This document shows, piece by piece, positions 44,192 through 54,800 of a stretch of DNA of 64,000 nt (its first letter is position 1; each line of letters opens with the position of its first letter). The stretch is from the NCBI GenBank assembly GCA_037127255.1, contig JBANSL010000012.1, forward strand, positions 40,601,115 through 40,665,114. Direction: 5' to 3'. Below the pieces are notes generated by a model that saw nothing but the letters and a program-made list of their open reading frames with translations, was not told the DNA's origin and made no database searches. Position numbers and translations under genes: made by a program. The stretch is from Persicaria tinctoria. Lineage: Eukaryota > Streptophyta > Magnoliopsida > Caryophyllales > Polygonaceae.

Positions 44192-45226
44192 TTACCTATC
44201 AGACATCGTCAAGGCCCTCAACAACCTATCATAATCCTGTGAACACATCTTAAACAGGACATCATAACCCAATAATAAATTAAAACTATATAATATAACA
44301 CTTAAATACCTTTTCAATTTATCAAAGAGTTGAGCATGACTCTCTGATGGAGGAATATAATACCACCAGTTCAGTTCCACTGGTGGTTTCTCAAAATAGC
44401 AATTAAAAGGATCAACATAATCACTATTACCTTCCAAATTGCAAAAGTTTATCTTTATTACCTCTTGAGCCTCAGCAGGTGAATCTAGACATGGTTCATC
44501 AACGGGGGGGCTGAGAATGAATGCATCAGATGGAGTAGGAGACACAACACATGAAACCTCATGCGTCGACTCATGAAATTCCATGTCAGGAAGCACTAGA
44601 CCCTCTTCTCCATTGTCAGAGAAACTATCGTTGTCTGTGAATAATTCCTCCTCGTTATGAAACCAACTAGGATGGAATGAATTAAGAACAATGACTTCGA
44701 CAGGATCTTCCATTCTTGCATCCTTCAATGTCTCAGTGGATGGCGGAATGGGTTTGCTTTCTTTATCAACTTGAGGGACGGCCATCCGATCTGCTATTAT
44801 CTCGCTCGATGTTTGAGTAAGTTGGCTCAATTGTTCCCCCAAGTTTTTGATCCTCTCATCATTCTCCTGTATTGCTTGAGCATTCTCCTGTATTGCTTGA
44901 GTAAGGGCTTGTATTTCGTCATCCAAATGCGTGACAGAGTCCTCCATTGGTAGAGATATCGAAGTGAGAGATTCTTCATGTGCAACATGATAATCCATGT
45001 AACAGAAGAAATCCCACAACCCCGACAAACCTAACCGTGCTAGGCCTCCGTTACTCATGTACTCAGCAAGCGCTCGTGTCTCAGCAGTCATCCCGTCAAT
45101 TATGCAAACAATCATATCTCGGATGCTGTCTTGATAACCCCGTGAATAACGGATGTCCACATATCTCTGCAGTCTGTTAAGATATTGGTGAAAGTTCTCA
45201 CCTTCAAACTGCAATAACCTCAACAT
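44192..45226 (-). CDS. Intact gag-like ORF of C (344 aa)
   Basis: From ATG 45226, 107 bp inside the primer site, to a stop just after A-L-T-M-S-D-R. The N-terminal ~110 residues (M-L-R-L-L-Q-F-E-G-E-N-F-H-Q-Y-L-N-R-L) follow the spacing of the gag core of A and of Ty3/gypsy elements: L-Q-R-Y-V-D-I at the W-E-R-F-K-E-L place, I-I-D-G-M-T-A-E-T-R at the F-F-N-G-L place, G-L-W-D-F-F-C-Y-M at the E-A-W-x-L-L-E-x-M place. The middle (about 110-250) is acidic and low in complexity, with a repeated A-I-Q-E-N unit. The C-terminal part has Y-V-D-P-F-N-C-Y-F-E-K-P-P-V-E-L-N and W-W-Y-Y. No knuckle or protease. Intactness suggests recent function, possibly packaging RNA for a helper. Confidence 0.8.
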   Translation of the reverse strand: MLRLLQFEGENFHQYLNRLQRYVDIRYSRGYQDSIRDMIVCIIDGMTAETRALAEYMSNGGLARLGLSGLWDFFCYMDYHVAHEESLTSISLPMEDSVTHLDDEIQALTQAIQENAQAIQENDERIKNLGEQLSQLTQTSSEIIADRMAVPQVDKESKPIPPSTETLKDARMEDPVEVIVLNSFHPSWFHNEEELFTDNDSFSDNGEEGLVLPDMEFHESTHEVSCVVSPTPSDAFILSPPVDEPCLDSPAEAQEVIKINFCNLEGNSDYVDPFNCYFEKPPVELNWWYYIPPSESHAQLFDKLKRYLSVILYSFNLLLGYDVLFKMCSQDYDRLLRALTMSDR

Positions 45227-45332
45227 CTAAAAAGTTAGTAGCTAGGGTGTTATGAACCGTAAGATAGGTTCACAACAAATTAGATATATACAAAATTGAT
45301 AAACACACAAAACAAAGAAATAAACTTTGATT

Positions 45333-45349
45333 TCCCGGCAACGGCGCCA
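45333..45349 (-). promoter_or_regulatory. Primer binding site of C
   Basis: Minus strand TGGCGCCGTTGCCGGGA, tRNA-Asp type, with a five-base AAATT spacer to the LTR. Confidence 0.9.
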
Positions 45350-45354
45350 AAATT

Positions 45355-46765
45355 TGACAGGAGGAAACTGTCGTTGTTCCTATCAAAGTATAACTCAAAC
45401 CTACAAACTAGTATAGTAAGCAAGTAAGAGGTCGATCCCACAGAGAATCAAGTATTCCTAAGCAATGTATATTTACCAATTAGTAGGAAAGAGGGGTTTT
45501 TGGTGATTGAAGATGAGAAAATAAACTATAAACAAGCTAGTAGAGATAACAATTGAGAAAATAGTTCCATCTATAAACATCCACTTTAGTTTGGTTGATT
45601 GATCATCGATTCTTCTTCAAGTTCTCTTCTCATCCTATTATTGTTCCTGTCCTGATCTTGTGTAAATTACTTGTCCTACGAGTCCTAGTAACCCTTACTA
45701 ATTAGATAACCCTAACACGGTCAAGATTCAACCTAATAGTAGCATTAAGATTAAGGATTAACCAGGATACATGCAACACCAAGCTACGAGTCAGCATTCA
45801 ACATGTAATTGATTCTCTACACACCAATTTAGTCCTACGAGTCCTAAAAAGGCATGATTGCTACTATGGATTAAGGTTCGCTACGAGGAATCTACAAAAT
45901 CCTAGCAATAATCTCAACTAGTTGTACGGACTAGAAGAAATCAACAATAATCGCAAAAGAATCAATACGAATCAATAGGAATAGAACAAGAATAGAAATC
46001 TCACAACTTTATCAAACTAAAGCTTCAATCCATAGAAGAAACGGAAGAGTTTAGCACTCCATGGCCATGGAGGCTCTTCTCTAGGGTTCTCTCAATTGAT
46101 AGTCTCCAAGTGCATAAACTAATGAATTAGATCCCTCAAATAAAACCCTAAAACTTCCTTAAAAGGCCTCAAAAGAGTCGGCCAAATAATAATTCTCCAA
46201 ACTAATTAAAGAGATAAAAAGTCCTTTGACAGATTCGGCGTTTCTGCATAGGCCGCGGGGCAGCCAACCCAGGCCGCGGGGCGGCCAGGCGATTGCGAAA
46301 TCCTTCGTCAGAGCTACGGGCCGCGGGGCGGCTTTTACTGTTCACAGAAACTTTTCCTCTTCGAATTTGGTCTCGATGTCAACACGAAAGTTGTAGATCT
46401 CGGAAAGAGCTTTCCAACGCATGGTTATAATAGTCAATCGGACCACCGAGGCCTCCAGAAAGTGCGAAACAAGTTCAGCATGTCTAGCGACAACTTTTGC
46501 TGACTTGTTCTTTACTTAGGCTCTCTAACTTCGATTCCGCTCCCGGGCTCTTCACTTTTCCTCCTCCTCTTCACTCTTCCTTCATCCATGAGCTTCTTCA
46601 TTCCTCGTCGGATCCACATATACCTGAAATAATCCATAAAAGCGTGTAGATTCCGACTCTACCAACAAAACAAGTATAAATGCAATTCTAGCCTAAACCA
46701 TGCATTATATACATCTAAATCATGATAAATGCGTCCTAATATGCCTACCTAAATGCATGCTATCA
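45355..46765 (-). repeat. 5' LTR of C
   Basis: 1411 bp, nearly identical to 40970-42400. It has three motif copies (46251-46265, 46272-46286, 46319-46332) where the 3' LTR has four; the missing 20 bp is exactly one motif plus its spacer. The box is at 46389-46419. Confidence 0.95.
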
Positions 46766-46962
46766 ATAGACTTTGTAACATCCTCATGATCACTTCTCTT
46801 CACCATCTCGGATCTATAATCTGCAGTAGACACGAAAACTCACGTAGATTCCGAATTATACCTCCGTATGAGCAAATAAGTAAATTAATACATAATCATT
46901 CAATATATGCAATGTAATCCACCTAAAACTAACATGTAATGCCTATCTAAATATCCATTATA
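46766..46962 (-). repeat. LTR-like sequence of relic G, right of C
   Basis: Starts with the second ATAGA. It contains CACGTAGATTCCGA-type and AATGCCTATCTAAATAT sequence that occurs near the 5' end of the C, D and J LTRs, and ends near CATTATA. It faces the H LTR head to head. Confidence 0.6.
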
Positions 46963-48230
46963 ATAACGCATATTTTATATAGACATTATAGGTAGATTTA
47001 GGATCATTCCAGTGTAAATATGGCATGTTGAGTTCCTAGTTTGCATATTTTGTCATAAAGTGGTCAAAGATCAGGAACCACACATTTTAATGTTTAATTT
47101 CAGGTTAGTCGATCCGAGGTGGCAAGTGAAACATTCATCAAAAGTTAGGAAGAGAGCCTAAGTGAATAACAAGTCAACAAAAAATATTCGGTCGACAAGT
47201 TGAGCTTGTAACACACTTTTTGGATGCCCCGTTGATTCGATTGATGCATATGAATATGAGTTGGAAAGATATTTTCAAGACCTACAACTTTTGTGAAGAC
47301 ATCGGGACCTGCATTAAAGTATTAAAGGGTGAAAAGCAGGAAGTTTTCAACCCAGAACCCTGAAGTTTTGATTCAGAACTCTACAATTGGGACCCGGAAG
47401 GTTTGCTGTTGAAATGACGGCACTCGTCGTGGAAAGGACAATGCCCTATGAACGTTCGTCCATAAGATACATCGAATATCCAAAAAGATCTATCTTTGTG
47501 TTTAATCTTTATCCTTTCAGGACATATTATACAAGGGTTTGGCCGACTCTCATGCCTTTATATAGACATATTTAGACTCATCATAGTATCATAGAATCAT
47601 ATCACGTTTATGAGGATTGAGCTTATATATTTGAGGTGCATCGTGAGTACTTAGGACTAATTTGGTTTTGCATTCAATTGAAGACTTGGTTGGTTAAATC
47701 GTGATACTAGATTTCCATGTTATTCCTATTATTACTTCCTCTACTCTGTGCTGATTTCAAGTTGTTAGTTTATGAAGGCGTAAATCCCGTAATCAAATTA
47801 AGAACTTATCGATTCCATGGGTGAGATGGCTTGTGCGAACCAATACTGTCGGGATTTTGGGATCTTTTCTACTACCTGGTTGACCGAGCAATGATGGAAG
47901 AATGTCACACTTCAATACCCCAACCAATGGAGAACTCCAACCCACTTATGGATGATCCCAATAAGGTCGCTTCGAAGAAGACATCACTTAAGGAACAATT
48001 GACTCAACCCGCTCAACCAGTAAGTGAGTTGGTAGCAGAGTAAATTGTCAAGCTGCAAGTTGAAAAGAGTCCAAATGCAAGCAGTGAGGGGGCATTCATA
48101 GATGAAGAAGGAAGCCCAATGCCCATTGACATGGAATCTCATGAATGCACACATGAGGATCCATGTATTTTGGCTCCTAATACATCCAACGAAGCCACCC
48201 TCATTGCATATATCAAGTAACCAAGTCCGG
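46963..48230 (+). mobile_element. Relic H: plus-strand LTR and start of a gag-like ORF
   Basis: Begins AACGCATATTTTATATAG then ACATTATAGGTAG, the D-type LTR start on the plus strand, and contains the box at 47259-47290 (antisense, as in C and G). The primer site region is not recognisable. A gag-like ORF follows from about 47831. The right end is indistinct. It is a worn fragment with neither a second LTR nor a target duplication that I can find. Confidence 0.6.
47831..48220 (+). pseudogene. gag-like ORF fragment of H
   Basis: Plus-strand frame reading S-G-F-W-D-L-F-Y-Y-L and then P-M-E-N-S, matching the G-L-W-D-F-F-C-Y-M ... P-M-E-D-S part of the B and C ORFs. After a TAA (48041-48043) it continues with M-E-S-H-E-C-T-H-E-D, matching the C ORF segment M-E-F-H-E-S-T-H-E-V. 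The start of the gag core and the conserved C-terminal block are missing. It is the fourth copy of this protein type in the window and shows it also occurs on the other strand. Confidence 0.7.
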
Positions 48231-49400
48231 AGCCGATTTCCATGGCTCCCAAGCAAGTTAATAAGATTTATAAGCCACCCTCATTGCATCTATCAAGCTC
48301 AACGCTGGTGGTTGTCGAGGTTTGGAAGCGAAACCTCGAGCAACAATGGACGTGGTAGCTGTTGCGATCGCCTTGGCTCTTACGCTAGTCATCGGCCCAT
48401 CCGAATGCACACTCATGACTTCCTCTTATTCTTGGACCATCAATGAGGGAGATTGGGACACATCAATTAGATATCTTGGTTTCAATTGAGGAACGGACAA
48501 CATCGACGACTTCATGATAGGATTCATCTGAGCTGTCACAAATATTGCGGGTGACTGTCATTACAGCTACAGATCGCTCGCTTGTCTTCTGAACTTGGGG
48601 CAGGAAGCATGGCCACATGTTTGACGACAGTTTCTTGTTGAGTTGCAGATGCATGCAGCTCGCTATCATTATTATCCACGATTGGAAGAGCTTATCACGA
48701 GGGTGAACTATTATGGAGCATGTCATGACATGACTTATTGGATGGAGATTCTAATCAGGGGTGAAGTCTTTGCAATGGTTCACCAACATCTGTTGTTAAT
48801 ACTATCCCAAAGAATGACGACGTTATGCTTCCTGCTATATGCCATAAGTGGTCTGTCCTTGACCTCATACCAAGAAGTTGATGAGATAGCTTTAGTCGGT
48901 CACAACAACCATTTTGTGCCAATACGTTTTCTCTTATTTGTACTTTACATTCTTAACTTAACAATGTTCACTTCGACTTCCGATGAAAATGTCATTAGCA
49001 GAATTGGTTGTTTCCTGGATCGCCTCTGCCACCTATATACACAACATGGATATGTACCACCACTCTAACAGCTGGGACGACTAGTACGCATCTAGGATTG
49101 CATGACACAAATCGTACCAACATTGGGATGATGGCCATCCGATGGTCTACTAGGATTATACTTTGGGCTTTATCCGTTTACTTGTACTCGTTTTTTTATT
49201 GTACTCAAACTTTGATTTTCATATTTTTTTTCCTTTTAACTATAAGTCATTTATGCTATCATGATAAGTGCCTTGTTTGTGATTTTTTATTTTCTTACGA
49301 AAGTAAATTCTCCATGAGGATCAAATCCCCTCTCTCCCACTTGGTCGATTTTTAGCCTCTCATCATCTGGTCCGGTCGGATCAACTCCAACGCATAGCTC
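48231..49400 (+). other. Uncharacterised stretch with medium plus-strand ORFs
   Basis: Two plus-strand ORFs, 48643-49068 (141 codons, M-Q-M-H-A-A-R-Y-H-Y-Y-P-R-L-E-E-L) and 49008-49355, overlap in different frames. I recognise no domain. A 24-bp direct repeat (AGCCACCCTCATTGCAT and onward) occurs at about 48194 and 48270. The first ORF has H, Y and M-rich composition without low-complexity runs, so it might be the decayed end of the H polyprotein or a captured gene piece. Confidence 0.3.
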
Positions 49401-51759
49401 TGCGGTGGCAACATAGACCATTCCTTTCTGGATAGTGTCATATAAACCTTCCATTGTACTATACAATAGCAGGTTACATATATTCGTAATTAACTCACCG
49501 CGTCATGTTGCGGTGATTAGCGGTGAACATAACAAAAATTAACGGTGAAAATATCAACAACAATAAGATAAAAACTAGCTCACTAAGAAAGCCTAAAAGA
49601 TATAACTTTTTTAATACAGAGTACGAGCTTATTAAGTAATACAAAAAATATAAGTTACTAAAACATAGACTCCAACTAACATAGAAGTTTTAATAAATAA
49701 AAATTAACAAAAGTAGAAACTAAAAATCGAATTTGAATCTCGTCCACTATTTGTGCTCAGAAAAAGACATCGATTTTTAGTTGTCTACATGGTAGAATCG
49801 AAAGAAACCTCTAACACTAGAGTTTTAGGTATTCGAGTACTCTTTCCAAGAAGTTAGGACATGAATTAATCTGATAAATATAACCTCCTAACAACCTCGA
49901 TTTATTGAGACGTCGTCAAACTATCGAATCCACCTTCAAAACCCATATGCCAATTGTTAGCCACAATATCTTTGCATCTTTGTACCATGCCATGGTAGGG
50001 CCGGGCCTTCTTATGAGTCTTTAAAAGCACATCTTCTTCTCAAATAGTCCTTAAACCGATCTTGATTCGTCGCCTGGGTCAAGGTCGTTGTTTGACCTAC
50101 AAAAGGTCAACCTTGACTGCATCACCCTGCCCCATGGATACTTTTCAAACTTGTTAGTATCACAAGCAAAAGACAAATGAGTATTAATCACGGTCTGCGC
50201 ACATTTGAACATATCAACTTTTTCCAGCACCAACAATTTGGCCATAATTATCTTCTTCTAGGATGGCTCTGGCTTAGATTTACAAACATCTACAAAAGGT
50301 CACCATAAGAAGTCTTTCATTTCCCAAAAAAATCCTTGACATGTGCAAATTTTAGAGGGGGGCATTATATGGGATGCACGAAAGCCTTGTTAGAATATGA
50401 AATCCAATTAAAGGGAACTAAAAAATTAGACCATCAACTTTAAACCAAAACCCTATTTTCTTCTTTGTAAACACCTTGTGAAACATCATATGATGAATCA
50501 ACTAAAAGTTTCCCTTCATATTTGAGCTTTCTGCTAACACAAATCTCAAACACCCTTGTTTTACTAGTTCAAAATCAAATGCGGACAAATAATCAATAAT
50601 TATAGAACAACATACTGGTGACTATAAATATTACTCCTAACACGGTATCATTCATTCTCTATTAGGCAATACCTCATACTCTACCATAACTCTACAATAA
50701 GAACAAATCAAGTAAGTCTGTATGTACATACAGTTGAAAAACATTATCAAAACAAACATACAACCAATAACTTGTTATCAAATGCATAAAATACTCACAT
50801 CAAATATGCATTTATATACACACCTCAACATCTTTGACGGTAATATCTACAAGCGTTAAAGAAGATAAGATGAAATCACTTCTAAAAATACTCAATAGTG
50901 AACCCAAAATCCTAATTTAATGCTATGAAAAAACGAAACGTTACTTAACACAACACTAATTGTTGCTTGTGATACTTGATTCCAACATCTAAGAATGAAG
51001 AACAAGCAGATAAGTGAAGTATCAATGATCTAGAAACAATTTTGTCTGAAAGTCAAAAAAGACATTTTTTTGAGAGTGTTTGCGAACAAAATATAGCGCG
51101 TACTTGTAAAGTGAAAAAGTGGGACAATGGATATATTTAAATGAGGGCTAATTTGGTCCTAGTAAAAAAATGATGGACATATGCCTAATAAAGATCAAAG
51201 AATCGACATTAACTAAGTAGGGTCTAAAAAAAATAGAGGATACACCTAATTTTTCTTATAAAAAAAATTGATTGTTGTGGATTTTTTTTCGAGTGATCTT
51301 GTGTACTTTTCTTACAACTTAAGATACGGAGTATCATTCTTTATAAAAAAAAAATATTATTGCAACTTTTAATGTGTATACTTTGATTATGAAGGTGCCA
51401 AAGGTGCTTTGTACTTTTGCTACTTTGTGATTATACTTTATTTATAAATTGCACGTAAATGGGTGCCTTTTCAGAAGACTTTACTTTTTTAAAAAAATGG
51501 TCTTGTGGTGAACAATCAACTCCGAATTTCTTGTTTGTTTAATTTTGTATAAATCAAGAAGAAAATTTAACCATAACCTCACGTCATAAACTTATTACGA
51601 AGTATAATCTTTCCAACTTATTTCTCTGGGTAAACTTCTAAACTTAACTGGTATACGTACTACAAAGTACAGAATAGTATTATATGATAATCATTATCTC
51701 TAGAAAAATTCCGGTTTATATCTTTGAGTTTTTGACAATTGCGAGGAATAATAGCAAAA
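49401..51759. other. Low-information AT-rich interval
   Basis: No LTR, TIR or convincing gene, except the short relic at 50051-50245. Small T- or A-runs and many stops in all frames. It may be original intergenic DNA or very old element remains. Confidence 0.6.
50051..50245 (-). pseudogene. Possible relic of a DUF1985-type transposon-associated gene
   Basis: A 64-codon frame contains F-E-K-Y-P-W-G-R-V, preceded by F-A-C-D-T-N-K. A tyrosine-proline-tryptophan-glycine-arginine box after an aspartate-containing stretch is characteristic of the DUF1985 proteins that accompany Ulp1-type protease genes in some plant Mutator-like elements. Only this box is visible; no protease or transposase is found nearby. 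Weak evidence from one motif. Confidence 0.35.
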
Positions 51760-51771
51760 CAGTGGTGGATA
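51760..51771. repeat. LINE target-site duplication, left copy
   Basis: CAGTGGTGGATA, identical to 59064-59075. Together they define the ends of the LINE insertion. Confidence 0.95.
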
Positions 51772-51773
51772 GA

Positions 51774-51791
51774 TTTTTTTTTTTTTTTTTT
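51774..51791 (-). other. Poly-A tail of LINE
   Basis: Eighteen T residues on the plus strand right next to the left target duplication (GA between them): the poly-A end of a minus-strand retroposon. Confidence 0.95.
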
Positions 51792-51827
51792 ATTATTTTT
51801 GATTAGGTAAGGATTCGGGTGAGTTAT

Positions 51828-54800
51828 CTACCCGAAAGCATCCTGCCGGATGAGGTTCAGAAGACCCGAATCATGAGATAAATCTGGTCCCCTGATAGAG
51901 TAGCTAAGGTGTGCAACCTTATCTGCCACTCTGTTACCAATCCGGGGAATATGGGATATCCCTATGTGTTGTATGTCTTGAAGTAATACGAGAATATCTG
52001 ACATTATCATTTCTATTTTCCATGGGCAGTTTGTTTTAGTTTGTAAATAGTCAATGATTATTTTTGAATCTCCTTCTATGATTAGGTCACAAATTTTTAA
52101 TTCTTTTGCCTTTTCAATGCCTTATCTAAGTGCTAAAGCTTCCGCCATAATTGGAGATTGTCTACCGACTGGGCCGCCATCCATGAAAATAGGGTTACCG
52201 TTCCAATCCTGAATGATGTATCCTGTAGAGCTCTTGGAATTTGCAAAGCTCGATCCATCGAAGTTTAATTTGTATTTGCCTTCCAGCGGTTTTCTCCATT
52301 GGTGGTTTGTCGTGATCTTTCTTGGTTTGTATTTGCTCTTACATGGGAGTTTTTGGTCTTCTCCTTTTATGCCTAGCTTGCAGGCCCTTTTCCAATTCTC
52401 TAAGTTATCCAATATCATTCTTCTAATCCCTTCTGGGGAGGGGATTTTTCCGTCTCTAAATATAATTTGATTTCTGATGAACCAGATCGTCCACCATCTA
52501 ATAGCTATGGTTTGTTTGGTTTTTGTTGAGCACATAGATCCTATTATTTGCATAACTTTACCCATATCTCTGTTGTCTTCCAAAAGCGTGTTTATTTGTA
52601 AGGCTATGTCGCTTGGTAGTTGTTCTTGGGCGTCGTTAATGGGGCATTCCAGGAAAATGTGGATATCGTCTTCGGTGGAGCTATTGCAGAAGCAGCAAGT
52701 GGAGGGTACAGCTACTCCCTTTTGTGCCAGTCGAGTCGCAGTTGGGAGTCCCTTCTGCCTGATCTTCCAGATGAAGTTCTTAACTTTAGGAGGGGCGTCA
52801 ATTTTCCAAATCCAGTTGGAGTCTTCCTGTATTATATTTGAGTTGGATGTTATTAGGTTATAGGCACTTGATGTTGTGAACCAGCCCTTTTTGGCCGGCC
52901 ACCGGTACAACCTGTCTAGTAGAGGGGCTTTTGGCAGTGGGATTTTCATAATTTCTTCTACTATTATAGCTGATAGGATCGGATCAAGTTTTTCTTTCCA
53001 CCATTGTCCTCCCATGATGTATTCGCTTACTGTTTCATTTACGTTAACGATGAATTGGGGATCCACCCGATCAGTTAAAGGTTGTTTTGAGATCCAGTTG
53101 TCTTTCCAAAATTTGATTGTTTTTCCATCTCCGACTGTCCACACGAGTCCTGACTTAAACTTTGGGATTAGGAGGCGAAGTTTCGACCATTGCCAGGAAG
53201 CATTCCCTTTTTTCTCATAGTTTAGGATGTGGCTTTCTTTCAAGTATTTGTGCGAGATTATTTTGACCCAATTATTTTCTGGTTCTGATAGTATTTTCCA
53301 TAAGAGTTTTAGCTGCAGTGCTTTATTCATGTCTTTGGATTTCCGCACACCGAGACCCCCGGCGGCCTTCGATTTGCAGATTTTGTCCCAGCTAATGAGA
53401 GGGCTGTGTTGAGCATCTTTGTTTCAGAAGAAAGTTCTGTTGATTTGATCACGTTGCTTGTGAATTGATGTAGGAAGCATGAAGCTTTGCATAGCGAAGA
53501 GTGGTTTTGACGATAAGTTTGATGCTATTAGGGTTGCTCGTCCTTGTTGGGATAAGGAGTTCGCCCGCCATTTACTTAGTTGATTCTTGGATTTGCATAC
53601 TATTTCCCCAAATGTTTCCTTTGTGACTCGGCCGTTAATTATCGGACAACCCAAGTATTTTTCCAGGTTCCGTTCTAATGGTATGTTAAGTATTGCTTGT
53701 AGCTCGCGTGCTCTGGTCCTGGGGATTCCCAGTGTGGTTTGAAATGATGATTTATGGTATTTAACTTTCTGGCCGGAGAATTTATAGTAGTCTTCAATAA
53801 TCTCCTTTGTTTTTGCACATGCCGTACTATTTCCTTTCGCAAATATGATAATGTCGTCTGCAAAGGCCAGAAAGGGAATCTTGGGGCTCGAATGGCCGAT
53901 TTTAAAGCCTATGTTGTTGTTAGTTGATTCAGAATCTCTAGTTAGTTTACGAGCCAGGACTTCCGCTCCAAGGAGGAAGAGAAATGGGGATAGCGGGTCG
54001 CCTTGCCTTAGACCTCTTGTAGGTATGAAAGGTTCGGTAGGTCCATTGTTAACAAGAACAGAGAAGGACACTGTGGTTACACATTCCATAATTATGTTCA
54101 CAAACTTTTGATGGAATCCGAATCGTTGGAGTAATGACTTTGTAAATTGCCAGTCTACTCTATCGTATGCTTTTTCCATATCAAGCTTGATTGCAGTCCA
54201 TCCTTTCGAACCCTTTCGGGTACGAAAGGAGTGGAAGATTTCGTGAGCAATGAGGATGTTATCTTGAATTGCTCTATCAGATACAAAGGCACCTTGTAGT
54301 GGGTGGATCAGTTTACCCATTATTGATTTCAATCGATCAGTGATGATCTTAGATATGATTTTATAGATAGTTGAGCAAAGGCTAATTGGTCGATAGTGTG
54401 TCGTCATTGTGGGGTTATCATTTTTCGGGATGAGTGAGATAAACGTATGATTTATCTGCTTGAGTATGTTTCCGGTATGGTAGAAAGCTTTTACTGCCTT
54501 GATGATTCCTCCTCCTACAATGTCCCAATAGTTTTTATAAAATTCTGCTGTGAACCCATCAGGGCCAGGGGATTTGTTGTTTCCAATTGTGAATGCCGCC
54601 CTCTTTATTTCACTATTGGTTGGTTGTTGGATTAAAAACCTGTTTTCCTCATCTGATATGATTGGGTTAATCATTGAGAGGTATTCTTCTAGTTGGTGAT
54701 CTGAGTACGCTTGCTCTCGTCGAAATCTTTTTTCAAAGTCCATTTGGATTTCCTTTTTAATATTTTCATCTCCTACTACTTGGGTGCCTTCTGCTGATAT

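Larger units (their letters stand above)
40970..46765 (-). mobile_element. Element C: young non-autonomous LTR retrotransposon
   Basis: 5796 bp with perfect target duplication ATAGA (40965-40969 and 46766-46770), LTRs of 1431 and 1411 bp, tRNA-Asp primer site, polypurine tract, and one intact gag-like ORF of 344 residues. By eye the LTRs differ by roughly eight substitutions and one 20-bp indel, so insertion is recent compared with B and D. There is no protease, RT or integrase in the 2.95 kb interior. Confidence 0.95.

Noticed and set aside
54207..54234. CCCTTTCGGG-like word in LINE ORF2 as a further hairpin unit
   Set aside because: It falls in the basic loop before the K-L-D-M-E-K-A-Y-D motif, where basic residues are normal in L1 reverse transcriptases; no array and the match extends differently.
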